From an uncultured Prevotellaceae bacterium (lineage in GTDB: Bacteria; Bacteroidota; Bacteroidia; Bacteroidales; Bacteroidaceae), in NCBI GenBank assembly GCA_902768785.1, contig CACXMM010000004.1, forward strand, positions 1 to 64,000: a DNA stretch of 64,000 nt, written 5' to 3'. The notes under the pieces are model-generated. The model saw only the letters and a list, made by a program, of their open reading frames with translations, ran no database searches and had not been told where the DNA came from. This document shows, piece after piece, positions 52,959 to 61,495 of this stretch. Position 1 is the stretch's first letter; every line of letters begins with the position of its first letter. Both the position numbers and the translations under genes were made by a program.

Positions 52959-52990
52959 TTTGGCTTTTCCCTTGATTCTTTGTATCTTTG
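52959..52990 (+). promoter_or_regulatory. Promoter of the isomerase-like gene
   Basis: TTTG (52959-52962), 20 bp, TATCTTTG (52983-52990), 33 bp before the ATG at 53024. Divergent from P1/P2, with only 17 bp between its -33 element and P2. Confidence 0.75.
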
Positions 52991-53023
52991 TCGTCAAATC
53001 TACTAAACAAATATTTTACACAA

Positions 53024-54445
53024 ATGAGAAACGGAAAAAGTTGTTTCGGAGTAATCATCGGTACACGAGCTTACTTCAATTCAGAGTTAGCGAGAGATGT
53101 GCGCAAGCAGTTGTTAAAGACCATCACCGACGAGGGATACGAGTATGTGATCCTGCCGGAGGATGCCACCCCTACGGGCAGCAGTAGCATTGAAACCCGT
53201 GAGGACGGCCTGAAGGTGGCTCGTCAGTTCCGTGAGCATCGCGATGAGATCGACGGTATCATCGTGTCACTGCCGAACTTCGGCTTCGAGATCGGTATCA
53301 TCAATGCCATCAACGATGCGGAGCTGAATGTCCCCATTCTGGTGCAGGCTTGTGATGACGAGAACGACAAGGTGGATCTCGACAGCCGCCGTGATGCTTT
53401 CTGCGGGAAGATCTCGGTATGCAACAACCTCTATCAGTATGGTATCCCCTTCACCGATACCACCCTTCATACCTATTCTATCTATAGTGAGCTCCTGGCT
53501 AAGGATATCAATAAGTTTGCTGCTATCTGCCGGGTGGTGAACGGACTCCGTCACTGTCGTATCGGACAGATCGGTACTCGTCCGCTGGGCTTCAACACCT
53601 GTCGTTCCAGTGAAAAACTGCTGCAGCGTAGTGGTATCACCGTAGTGCCTGCAGACCTCTCTGAGATTCTCTTTGCTGCTCAGAAGATCTCCGACGATGA
53701 TCCGAAGTTCAAGGCGATGTGTGAGCGTACCTGTAACTATGCCGAGGTACCTGAGAGCTACAAGGAGAAGCTGGGACTGCAGGCGAAGTTCAGTGTCGCC
53801 GTGGAAGACTGGATTGCTGCCAACGACGTACAGGCTGTGGCTATCCAGTGCTGGGACTCCTTGGAGCAGAACTATGGCTGTGCACCCTGTGTCACCATGT
53901 CGATGCTGGGTGATAAACTGATCCCCGCTGCCTGCGAAACGGATATCGCCGGTGCTGTGTCGATGTACGCATTGACTCTTGCCTCTGGAAAGGCTTCAGC
54001 GCTGCTTGACTGGAACAACAATTTTGCTGAGGACCGTAACAAATGCGTCTGCACCCACTGCGGTAACTACCCGAAGTCGTTTGTACAGAACAATCTGAAG
54101 TTAGGTCCTTTGGGCGTATTGGGCAGGACTTTGGGTAAGATCAATACTTTCGGTGCTGTCTATGCGAAGGTCACTGCCGGTGACTTCACCTTCTTCCGCA
54201 TCTCCACCGATGATCCGAAGGGATGCATCAAGTCATATCTCGGTAAGGGAACGATCACCGATGACCCATACGGCATGGATGGTTGCATCGCCGTGACGAA
54301 GGTGGATAACCTGCAGAAGCTGATGAAGTATATCTGCAAGAACGGTTTCGAACACCATGTGGCCATGTGCCGCACCGATGTGGTGGAGATCCTCGATGAG
54401 GCGATCAACACTTATTTAGGGTGGGAGAACTACACGCACAGCTAA
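53024..54445 (+). CDS. L-fucose/L-arabinose isomerase-family protein
   Basis: 473 residues from ATG 53024 (MRNGKSCFGVIIGTR), placed after the promoter; an earlier in-frame ATG at 52988 overlaps the -7 box. The fold is that of FucI/AraA: an N-terminal Rossmann-like domain (RAYFNSELARDVRKQLL, PNFGFEIGIINAI), VAIQCWDSLEQNYGCAPC in the centre and a C-terminal beta domain. Members convert an aldose to a ketose with Mn2+, but this subgroup has no firm substrate that I know. Divergent from the BKACE operon and ending at the repeat block, it is probably the entry enzyme of the pathway. Confidence 0.8.
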   Translation: MRNGKSCFGVIIGTRAYFNSELARDVRKQLLKTITDEGYEYVILPEDATPTGSSSIETREDGLKVARQFREHRDEIDGIIVSLPNFGFEIGIINAINDAELNVPILVQACDDENDKVDLDSRRDAFCGKISVCNNLYQYGIPFTDTTLHTYSIYSELLAKDINKFAAICRVVNGLRHCRIGQIGTRPLGFNTCRSSEKLLQRSGITVVPADLSEILFAAQKISDDDPKFKAMCERTCNYAEVPESYKEKLGLQAKFSVAVEDWIAANDVQAVAIQCWDSLEQNYGCAPCVTMSMLGDKLIPAACETDIAGAVSMYALTLASGKASALLDWNNNFAEDRNKCVCTHCGNYPKSFVQNNLKLGPLGVLGRTLGKINTFGAVYAKVTAGDFTFFRISTDDPKGCIKSYLGKGTITDDPYGMDGCIAVTKVDNLQKLMKYICKNGFEHHVAMCRTDVVEILDEAINTYLGWENYTHS

Positions 54446-54473
54446 TCTGTCGAGTCACTTCAAGAAAGAAATG

Positions 54474-54542
54474 TCGCCTTTGGCGAGGTGTTTTAGAAAC
54501 AAATTATTCAAATTCGTTTCAAATATTTTTCGCCAAAGGCGA
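54474..54542. repeat. Inverted repeat after the isomerase-like gene
   Basis: TCGCCTTTGGCGA (54474-54486) and TCGCCAAAGGCGA (54529-54541) pair with each other, and each is nearly palindromic itself. Between them GAAACAAATT and AATTCGTTTC also pair. The whole 70-bp unit can fold as one long hairpin. It is 28 bp after the stop codon and may end the transcript. 54543-54721 shows nothing I can name. Confidence 0.7.
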
Positions 54543-54721
54543 TGTTTCCATTCTCCAATTGTTAATTTTTTGAATGATCTTGACGAATTAACTTCAATTA
54601 ACGCGAAAAGCGGGCATTTTGGGAACCAGCCACCCTTTTGGTCGAAAAAACGCAATTCTCACGAGGTTTGGTAAGTTGTTGATAATGAGCTCATTGTGAA
54701 AATATGTCATTTCTGACTTGA

Positions 54722-54831
54722 GAAAACGGCGTTTTTATGCTCTAAAAACATAGGTTTTAGGGGTCAAAAACACCGTTTTTAGGTGGTGAAAACATCGTTT
54801 TTGCGAAGTAAAAACAACGTTTTTGCGTGAA
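54722..54831. repeat. Array C: five tandem 22-bp units with a 15-bp dyad
   Basis: Units start at 54722, 54744, 54766, 54788 and 54810, all exactly 22 bp. Each begins with RAAAACNNNGTTTTT (6-3-6 dyad; 15 bp) except one unit that has lost one match (AAAAACATAGGTTTT). The last 7 bp differ (ATGCTCT, AGGGGTC, AGGTGGT, GCGAAGT, GCGTGAA). Non-coding. Confidence 0.88.
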
Positions 54832-54850
54832 GAAATGTCATCTACGGGTA

Positions 54851-54960
54851 GTTCCGAACGGCGTTTACACCTGTTCCGACGGCACCTATCACTCATTCCG
54901 CCGTCGTCTATAGGGGTAAGGTGACGGCGGAACGACCCTTAGATGACGTCGGAAAGGGTG
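54851..54960. repeat. Array E: five 22-bp units related to array A
   Basis: Units start at 54851, 54873, 54895, 54917 and 54939. The first two begin GTTCCG; units 3 and 4 are inverted so that TTCCGCCGTC (54896-54905) pairs with GACGGCGGAA (54923-54932). Units 3-4 match array A at 14053-14091 almost base for base (CTATAGGGG and TAARG in the loop are shared). Confidence 0.82.
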
Positions 54961-54961
54961 T

Positions 54962-55071
54962 AAGTAAAGGCTGGGACGAATGCAAGTAACCTTTGATTGG
55001 GTTTAAAGTAGGCTTTACTTGGGCTTAAAGTAACCTTTACTTTGAATGAAATTAACCTTTACTTGCTAAAC
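54962..55071. repeat. Array D: five tandem 22-bp units with a 15-bp dyad
   Basis: Units start at 54962, 54984, 55006, 55028 and 55050, all exactly 22 bp and all beginning AAGTAA or a one/two-base variant. The best unit opens AAGTAACCTTTACTT (6-3-6 dyad). Other units keep one or both arms. It follows array E after one base. 55072-55179 has nothing else I recognise. Confidence 0.85.
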
Positions 55072-55179
55072 ATCCAATTAGCGTATTTTTATAATCCTTA
55101 ATTTTTGACGAATAATCTTGACAATATCATGCTATCCATACCCCCAAAGAATGCCAAGACAAATCGCCTGCTAACGAAA

Positions 55180-56121
55180 TCAGTTGGTTAATTTCAGTTT
55201 TTTGAAGAAATATCCTGGGGCATCGTATGCCATACCGAAATCAAGGATCATCATGCCATCCTTGAACCAGTAGGTGCATTGCCGGCCATTGAGGTTGATC
55301 TTGGTTTTAACCGTACCGTCATATTTGTTGGTTTCAGTACTAATGCTCTCGTAGGAATAGGAACCAGAATCCATAAAGGGTATCTTTTCCTTATTGAGGA
55401 TCTGATTGACAACCTGCATGGTATGGTCCGGATTGAAAAAGACTGTGACTTCACCGGGTTGTACGTCATACATACCCCCAAATGAGAAGTCAGCCCTTAC
55501 CAGATGCCATACGCCTTCGAGGGTTTGTGGATTTTCCTCGTATCCCTTTGCTTTGAGCTGAGAGTCATTAAACAGCAAGAAATAGTCATAATGGATATTA
55601 CTGCTAATCTTTCCTGCTTTTTGCAGTATCTCGTACATGCGCTGCATGCCCTTTTTCTGTTGGTCGGTGAGATCGCCCTCAATAACCTTTCCATCTTCAC
55701 TGACACGTCGGTTTACCCTAAGAACATACTTTGATCCATTTATGTCAGTAAAACAATACTCGAATGTCAGACCCGAAGTGAGCATACTGGAATAGCTAGA
55801 GCTAAGCTTAGCTTCAAACAGTAAGCTTTTTCCAGAATAGAACTGGATGAGATGTTGCGTTGGTAGGGGATATGCTTTCGAGTCAATCCGCTCCGTATTA
55901 TTTACCTTGAACTCTCCTGTCTCGGGATTCACGGCAAGAATGTTGTCGAGCGTCAGCACATAGTCACTGGGGGTGATGTTACCGTTCTGTGTTCCTTCTG
56001 GTATGATGACAGCATACAGAGTGTTGGGTGAGTTGACCGCAGGTGTCTCGTCATCGCTGGAGCAAGCCGTAGAAAGACTAACGGCCAGCATTGTCATGAT
56101 AAATCCTTTTATTAGTTTCAT
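55180..56121 (-). CDS. Hypothetical lipoprotein
   Basis: 313 residues from ATG 56121, where a signal peptide and lipobox (LSTAC) begin; the frame extends 20 residues upstream without signal character. After an Asp/Glu-rich linker the protein looks beta-rich, with two likely domains: about 35-155 (LYAVIIPEGTQNG, LTFEYCFTDINGSKYVLRVNR) and about 205-313 (LEGVWHLVRADFSFGGMYDVQPGEVTVFF, reminiscent of lipocalin-like lipoproteins). No family recognised with confidence. Convergent with the isomerase-like gene across the repeat block. Confidence 0.8.
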   Translation of the reverse strand: MKLIKGFIMTMLAVSLSTACSSDDETPAVNSPNTLYAVIIPEGTQNGNITPSDYVLTLDNILAVNPETGEFKVNNTERIDSKAYPLPTQHLIQFYSGKSLLFEAKLSSSYSSMLTSGLTFEYCFTDINGSKYVLRVNRRVSEDGKVIEGDLTDQQKKGMQRMYEILQKAGKISSNIHYDYFLLFNDSQLKAKGYEENPQTLEGVWHLVRADFSFGGMYDVQPGEVTVFFNPDHTMQVVNQILNKEKIPFMDSGSYSYESISTETNKYDGTVKTKINLNGRQCTYWFKDGMMILDFGMAYDAPGYFFKKLKLTN

Positions 56122-56205
56122 ATCTGATATGATAAATGTTCTACTAATAAAAACACGATTACTCAGAAAACTTGCATGCACGTTCCGTTATTTAATAGTA
56201 TTTAA

Positions 56206-56213
56206 CAAATTTA
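56206..56213 (-). promoter_or_regulatory. Possible -7 element for the hypothetical lipoprotein gene
   Basis: TAAATTTG on the minus strand; no clear TTTG at -33. It would give a leader of about 80 nt. Confidence 0.4.
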
Positions 56214-56234
56214 AAGCTGATAGACTAAAACAAT

Positions 56235-56269
56235 AAAACCGCCCCTTTCTCTCACGAGGAAGGAGCGGC
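56235..56269 (-). terminator. Terminator of the division gene cluster
   Basis: On the minus strand CCGCTCCTT and AAGGGGCGG form a 9-bp stem (one G-U) with further pairing toward the loop, followed by TTTT. About 40 bp past the ftsZ stop. Confidence 0.82.
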
Positions 56270-56306
56270 AAGGTATTATGTTCTTATTAAATAATGAGTA
56301 GTCGGG

Positions 56307-57629
56307 TTATGCAAAGCGGATGGTGCCCTGGATGGGCTCTTTCTTCTCATCATCGTTGGCGGTGATATTGCCAGCTGCTTTGTTACGGATCTCATCGAGT
56401 ACCTGACGGGTACGCTTGTAGGTGGGTGTCTGCTCTACATCTGAGATCACATCGTCGTTATCGAGGTCTTCCTGCCGGAAGATGAAGATATGAGGACGAC
56501 GCTTGTACTGACTGGTGGAGCCATCCTTGCCATAATAGCGGTTACGACGGTCGAGACGCTCTGCTGCTTTCTCCTCCTCAGCGGCAATACGGTCGGCCTC
56601 CTCCTGGGTGCGTTTGCCGAAGTGACTGCTCATGCCATCGACATCCTCTATGCCGAAGCCAGTGGCGAGGATCGTCACCTTCACCTTATCACCTAATTCC
56701 GGATCAGTAGCCAGTCCCCATTTGATCTCAAAGTCGTTACCGAACTTCGCCATGAAGTCGTTCACGTCGTTCATCTCCTCCATCATCAGTCCTGTCTTGC
56801 TCTGCTTATCGCTGCAGAAGGAGATGCTTAACAGGATCTTCTTCGAGTTGAACACATCGTTATCGTTGAGGAGGGGAGAGTTCAGCGCATCGTCGATGGC
56901 CTTCTTCACACGTCCTTCACCCTCGCCGTAGCCCGTGGACATGATAGCCACGCCACCATCCTTCAAGACTGTCTTCACATCATTGAAGTCGAGGTTGATC
57001 AATCCGTGTACGGTGATGATCTCGGCAATTGACTTTGCCGCCACGCTCAGCGTGTCGTCGGCCTTTCCGAAAGCATCGAGCACGGTAAGCTCGGGATAGA
57101 TCTCGCGCAGTCGTTCGTTGTTGATCACCAGCAGGGCATCCACATGCTTCGACATCTCTTCCACACCGTCCAAGGCCTGGTCGATTTTCTTCGGACCCTC
57201 AAAGCGGAAGGGGATGGTAACGATACCCACGGTGAGGATACCTAACTCCTTACTAACGCGAGCGATGACAGGAGCGGCTCCTGTTCCCGTTCCACCACCC
57301 ATACCGGCGGTGATGAAGGCCATCTTCGTACCGTCGGAGAGCATGTTGCGTACATCCTCGATGCTCTCCTCGGCAGCCTGACGGGCTTTCTCGGGTTTGT
57401 TGCCCGCACCCAGGCCCTCTTTTCCTAACTGAAGGTGTACAGGCACAGGACTGTCATTGAGTGCCTGGTTGTCGGTGTTACACAACACGAAGGTCACATC
57501 GTGGATGCCCTCGCGATACATGTGGTTTACGGCATTGCCACCACCGCCGCCGACACCGATCACCTTAATGATACTATTCTCTTTCTCCGGCTCACCGAAA
57601 TCTAATATATTAAACTTGTTATCGTCCAT
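56307..57629 (-). CDS. ftsZ: Cell division protein FtsZ
   Basis: 440 residues. Tubulin-like GTPase: VIGVGGGGGNAVNHM, the GTP-binding MGGGTGTGAAPVIA (near 107-120), and the T7 loop NLDFNDVKTVLKDGGVA (near 205). A long Arg/Glu-rich linker precedes the C-terminal peptide ending in PIQGTIRFA. It polymerises into the division ring. Last gene of the cluster; 51 bp after ftsA. Confidence 0.97.
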   Translation of the reverse strand: MDDNKFNILDFGEPEKENSIIKVIGVGGGGGNAVNHMYREGIHDVTFVLCNTDNQALNDSPVPVHLQLGKEGLGAGNKPEKARQAAEESIEDVRNMLSDGTKMAFITAGMGGGTGTGAAPVIARVSKELGILTVGIVTIPFRFEGPKKIDQALDGVEEMSKHVDALLVINNERLREIYPELTVLDAFGKADDTLSVAAKSIAEIITVHGLINLDFNDVKTVLKDGGVAIMSTGYGEGEGRVKKAIDDALNSPLLNDNDVFNSKKILLSISFCSDKQSKTGLMMEEMNDVNDFMAKFGNDFEIKWGLATDPELGDKVKVTILATGFGIEDVDGMSSHFGKRTQEEADRIAAEEEKAAERLDRRNRYYGKDGSTSQYKRRPHIFIFRQEDLDNDDVISDVEQTPTYKRTRQVLDEIRNKAAGNITANDDEKKEPIQGTIRFA

Positions 57630-57680
57630 GATCTTGAATATTTAATGATGAATGATTGGATTGAATAGGACACGTGAGGG

Positions 57681-59147
57681 TTATTCCTCTTCCGGCTCTG
57701 CGATCAGACTCTTGAAGAAACTCTTCAGCTTGCTGCCCGTCTTCTTCAGGCTGCTGTTCTTTTTCTTCTCCTCCTCTTCGGCAAGTCGTTTGGCCTCTGC
57801 CTCTTCCTCGCGGGCTTTCTTGGCTGCAGCCTCTGCCTCTTCCTCCTGCTTGCGCTTCTCCTCTTCGACCTTCTGTTTCTCTGCCTCGGTCTGTACCACT
57901 CCAGGACCTAACTCATTGGGCTTACGGGGTTCGCGATGGATGTCGGTGGTGACGGCAGGTTTCTTCTCTCCGAACAGATCGCCGTTGGTGTCAACCTCAG
58001 CACCAGCACAGTTCATATCGCCCTTGGCCAATAGTCCCAGTACTGTGTTCATCATACCGTTGCGTGCGGCGATGAGCGGATCTTTGGCACTGATGCTCTG
58101 GGTGACGAACTTCGCGATCCGTATCTTGTCGATATGGGTATGGTTGCGGAAAGCGGTCTCGATGTTCTTCATGTTCGAGCCGCCACCTGTGAGGATGATA
58201 CCACCCAGCAGACGGTCGGCATACTCGGAGGGTACCTGATACCATACGTTTTCAATGATTTCCTCCATGCGACCCTCCACGATGGAGATGAACTCACGAC
58301 TCTTCACCGAACGGTCGGCATCGATGCTTAGTGACATATTGTTGTCGATTTCCCCGTTGTCGGTCCAGGCACTGCCGTATTTGAGCTTCATCTGCTCGGC
58401 GGCACTCTCCTCCATCTGGAGTGAGGCGATATCCTTGGTGATATTGTTGCTGCCTAAGGGGATCACGGCTAAGTGGCGCAGGATGTTCTTGTAATACACG
58501 CTGACGGTGGTAGTGTCGGCACCCATGTCAACGAGTGCGCATCCGGAACGCTTCTCTGCATCGGTGAGTACGCTGTCGGCCAGTGCCAGAGGTGCCAGAT
58601 ACATCTCTGCGATGGGCACGCCTGCGAGGTCGAAGCATTTATTGAGATTGCGGTAGAACATCTTCCGCCAGAGGATGTTGAGGAAATTTCCTTCCAGACG
58701 GGCACATTGGATACCCACGGGATCCATCTGGTACTGGTTGTCAACCTTGTATTCCTGGGTGGCTGCATCGAGGATCTCCTGATCCTGATAGCTCATGTTC
58801 CGGTTCGCATCCATGAGCTCGTTCACCATCTCCTGTGTGACGATGGTGTCGGCAGCCAGGTTTTTCACAATGACATTCTTCACGCTTCGTATAGACTGAC
58901 CCCCGACACCCACATACACCTGAGAGATGCTTGTCTTGAGGGTGGTGGTGAGCCGTTTCACAATGTTCGAGATACACTGCGCTGTTTTGTCGATGTTGTA
59001 AATCACTCCCTTGCGGATAAAGGTGGAAGAGTCTTCTGTTACCACGGCGAGCACAGAGATACTGCCGTCAAGATTCTTCTTGCCCGCGATACCGGTCATC
59101 TTGGATGAGCCGAGTTCGATTGCTACGATGAAATCCTTTGCTGCCAT
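57681..59147 (-). CDS. ftsA: Cell division protein FtsA
   Basis: 488 residues. Actin-like ATPase fold: IVAIELGSSKMTGIAG, VDMGADTTTVSVY and GIILTGGGSNMKNIE. The C-terminal 90 residues include a long Lys/Glu/Ala coil (EEEKRKQEEEAEAAAKKARE) and end in an amphipathic helix (KLKSFFKSLI) for membrane attachment. It links FtsZ to the membrane. Three bases separate it from ftsQ. Confidence 0.95.
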   Translation of the reverse strand: MAAKDFIVAIELGSSKMTGIAGKKNLDGSISVLAVVTEDSSTFIRKGVIYNIDKTAQCISNIVKRLTTTLKTSISQVYVGVGGQSIRSVKNVIVKNLAADTIVTQEMVNELMDANRNMSYQDQEILDAATQEYKVDNQYQMDPVGIQCARLEGNFLNILWRKMFYRNLNKCFDLAGVPIAEMYLAPLALADSVLTDAEKRSGCALVDMGADTTTVSVYYKNILRHLAVIPLGSNNITKDIASLQMEESAAEQMKLKYGSAWTDNGEIDNNMSLSIDADRSVKSREFISIVEGRMEEIIENVWYQVPSEYADRLLGGIILTGGGSNMKNIETAFRNHTHIDKIRIAKFVTQSISAKDPLIAARNGMMNTVLGLLAKGDMNCAGAEVDTNGDLFGEKKPAVTTDIHREPRKPNELGPGVVQTEAEKQKVEEEKRKQEEEAEAAAKKAREEEAEAKRLAEEEEKKKNSSLKKTGSKLKSFFKSLIAEPEEE

Positions 59148-59150
59148 ACG

Positions 59151-60059
59151 CTATACTGATTTTTTGTTATTGTCTTGTTTGATGGAATCCTTCTTCTCTG
59201 TCGTCACCGCCGTGGAATCTTTCTTCTCTTCGGTCTTGATGACGGGTGGGGTATAAACCGGCATGGCTTTGACCGTCTTCTTACAGATAATCTGGTTGTC
59301 AAACTCCACGCTGATATAATGGTATTTGTTCCAGCCTGCTGCGTTCAGACCATAACGGTAGAACTTATCCAGCCGTTCCAGTTTCTTCATGACGTAGTCG
59401 GTGATGAGCTGTTTGCGTTTGACCTCATCCTTCGACTGTGGCAGATAGCCGATGAAGATAACGTGTTCACCCACACGGGGCACCAGTTCCACGCCCAGGT
59501 CGGGAAGGATATTGATCTGCACAATCTGGTTCTTCCAGAACTCACTGTCCATCAGTACTTCCGTGAGACAAGCCAGATAATGGCGTGCGAAATCCTTATT
59601 GATATACCCTGTGGCGATGATTAGGTCGCTGGTGTATTTGGAGTTCGGCATGATGCCTCCCTCGTCGTCGAGGTAGTAGTCATCCCCTTTCACACTCATG
59701 ATCCGCACAACAGGCAGTCGCTGGGTGACGTTGACGCAGACATGTCCGTTCTGTGTCTTGTAACACTGTACGGTATTGACGAAGGAACTGGTCTTTAGCA
59801 CCTCCTCGATGTCGCGTGGGTTGATGGCCTGCATGTGCTTCTCCAACGGATAGAGTTTCTTCTTCTCTAAGATCTTTTTGATCTCTTTTGCACTGAGGAA
59901 TCCGTTGGTGTTCTCGTCTGCGATGTTGATGCTGACCTTGGTGCACAGCTTGGCGGTCTCGTCCGGTTTGTTGAACGAGGTCATGGCGAGTCCCAGATAG
60001 ACGGCGAGCACGACATCCAGGGTCACGATGAGGGCCTTTTTCCAATTGATGTGCATCAT
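59151..60059 (-). CDS. ftsQ: Cell division protein FtsQ
   Basis: 302 residues. Short cytoplasmic N-terminus, one transmembrane span (ALIVTLDVVLAVYLGLAM, about 9-26), a POTRA-like domain (about 40-115) and a beta domain, with a Lys/Asp-rich tail. Identified by position between murC and ftsA and by topology. Second Met at 60056 is an equal start. It bridges early and late division proteins. Confidence 0.88.
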   Translation of the reverse strand: MMHINWKKALIVTLDVVLAVYLGLAMTSFNKPDETAKLCTKVSINIADENTNGFLSAKEIKKILEKKKLYPLEKHMQAINPRDIEEVLKTSSFVNTVQCYKTQNGHVCVNVTQRLPVVRIMSVKGDDYYLDDEGGIMPNSKYTSDLIIATGYINKDFARHYLACLTEVLMDSEFWKNQIVQINILPDLGVELVPRVGEHVIFIGYLPQSKDEVKRKQLITDYVMKKLERLDKFYRYGLNAAGWNKYHYISVEFDNQIICKKTVKAMPVYTPPVIKTEEKKDSTAVTTEKKDSIKQDNNKKSV

Positions 60060-60069
60060 ATCTTGTTAT

Positions 60070-61449
60070 TTAGTATTTCTGCGAGAGGATCTTTTCAATC
60101 TGCTCCACCTGATTATCGAGATCACCGGCACCTAACACGATCAGTACTTCGAAGTCATGGGCCTTCACAAAGTCGAGCACTTCGTCTTTGTGGATCATCA
60201 CCTTCTCGACGCCTTCCTTCAGGTTATCGTAGATGAGCTGTGAGGTGACACCGGGGATGGGCTCTTCACGGGCAGGGTAGATCTCGGTAAGCACCACCTC
60301 GTCGAGCTGACTCAGACTCTCTGCGAAATCCTTGTAGAAATCGCGGGTGCGGGTATAGAGGTGGGGCTGGAAGATGGCTGTGATCTTCTTGTCCTTATAC
60401 AGTTCACGGATACTCCGTGCGCTTTGGTAGATCTCCTTCGGATGGTGGGCATAGTCACTCAGGAAGACGATCTTGTCGTTTTTCAGCTTGAAGTCGAAGC
60501 GGCGGTCAACACCCCGGTAGGTTTTCATGCCATAACGCAACTCCTCGGCATTGCATCCGCTGAGCTGGGCCATGGCCATAGCGGCGATACCGTTCTCGAT
60601 GTTGATCGGCACAGGCTGTCCTAATTCCACGCCAAGGATATTCTCGATGGGGGAGATGAAGTCGAAGGAGATCTCCCCGTTCTCGATTTGGATGTTCTCC
60701 GCATGGAAATCACCACTGTTCAGACCGTACTCATAGACTCGTACGCCCTCTTGTACATCCGCTTTCATCTCCAGGTCCTGATGGATGATGAGAGTACCTC
60801 CGGGCTGGATGAGTGTGGTATAGTGGCGGAAGCTCTCCAGATAAGCCTCCTTTGTTCCATAGATATCGAGGTGGTCGGGATCGGTGCTGGTGATCACAGT
60901 CATCCATGGCCGCAGCCAGTGGAAACTCCTGTCGAACTCATCTGCTTCGATCACCACATACTCGCTCTCCTTGCTGAGGATATAGTTGGTGCCGTAATTC
61001 TTGGAGATACCTCCCAGGAAGGCGTTGCAGTCGATATGGCTCTGGTGCATGATATGGGCACACATGGTGGATGTGGTGGTCTTACCGTGGGTTCCTGCCA
61101 CACAGAGTCCTTTGTTCGAACGGGTGAGCATGCCCAGCACTTGTGCCCGTTTCTCCACATTGAAGTTGTTCTCGCGGAAATACACCAGTTCCTGATGCTC
61201 CTGCGGGATGGCTGGTGTGTAGATCACCAAGGTGTGTGCCACGTTCCGGCAGGAGTGGGGAATCTCCTCCACGTTCTCCTCGTAATGTATCAGGGCACCC
61301 TCTTTCTCCATCTGTTTTGTCAGGGGGGTAGGGGTTTTGTCGTAACCGGCCACCACCAGTCCTTCCTTCAGGAAATAGCGGGCAATGGCACTCATGCCGA
61401 TGCCACCGATGCCTACGAAATATACTGCTTTAATTTCTTTCAGTTCCAT
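60070..61449 (-). CDS. murC: UDP-N-acetylmuramate:L-alanine ligase
   Basis: 459 residues. N-terminal Rossmann domain (YFVGIGGIGMSAIARYF), the ATP loop GTHGKTTTSTMCAH (near 118), EADEFDRSF, and the C-terminal DYAHHPKEI. It adds the first peptide residue to UDP-MurNAc in the cytoplasm. 10 bp before ftsQ. Confidence 0.97.
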   Translation of the reverse strand: MELKEIKAVYFVGIGGIGMSAIARYFLKEGLVVAGYDKTPTPLTKQMEKEGALIHYEENVEEIPHSCRNVAHTLVIYTPAIPQEHQELVYFRENNFNVEKRAQVLGMLTRSNKGLCVAGTHGKTTTSTMCAHIMHQSHIDCNAFLGGISKNYGTNYILSKESEYVVIEADEFDRSFHWLRPWMTVITSTDPDHLDIYGTKEAYLESFRHYTTLIQPGGTLIIHQDLEMKADVQEGVRVYEYGLNSGDFHAENIQIENGEISFDFISPIENILGVELGQPVPINIENGIAAMAMAQLSGCNAEELRYGMKTYRGVDRRFDFKLKNDKIVFLSDYAHHPKEIYQSARSIRELYKDKKITAIFQPHLYTRTRDFYKDFAESLSQLDEVVLTEIYPAREEPIPGVTSQLIYDNLKEGVEKVMIHKDEVLDFVKAHDFEVLIVLGAGDLDNQVEQIEKILSQKY

Positions 61450-61495
61450 TTGATTCTTTCCTATCTAAAATCGCTGTCATGAGACGGCTTCTTAT

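Noticed and set aside
54722-55071. CRISPR array
   Set aside because: Units are contiguous with no 30-bp class spacers, the repeats diverge between units, and there are no cas genes.
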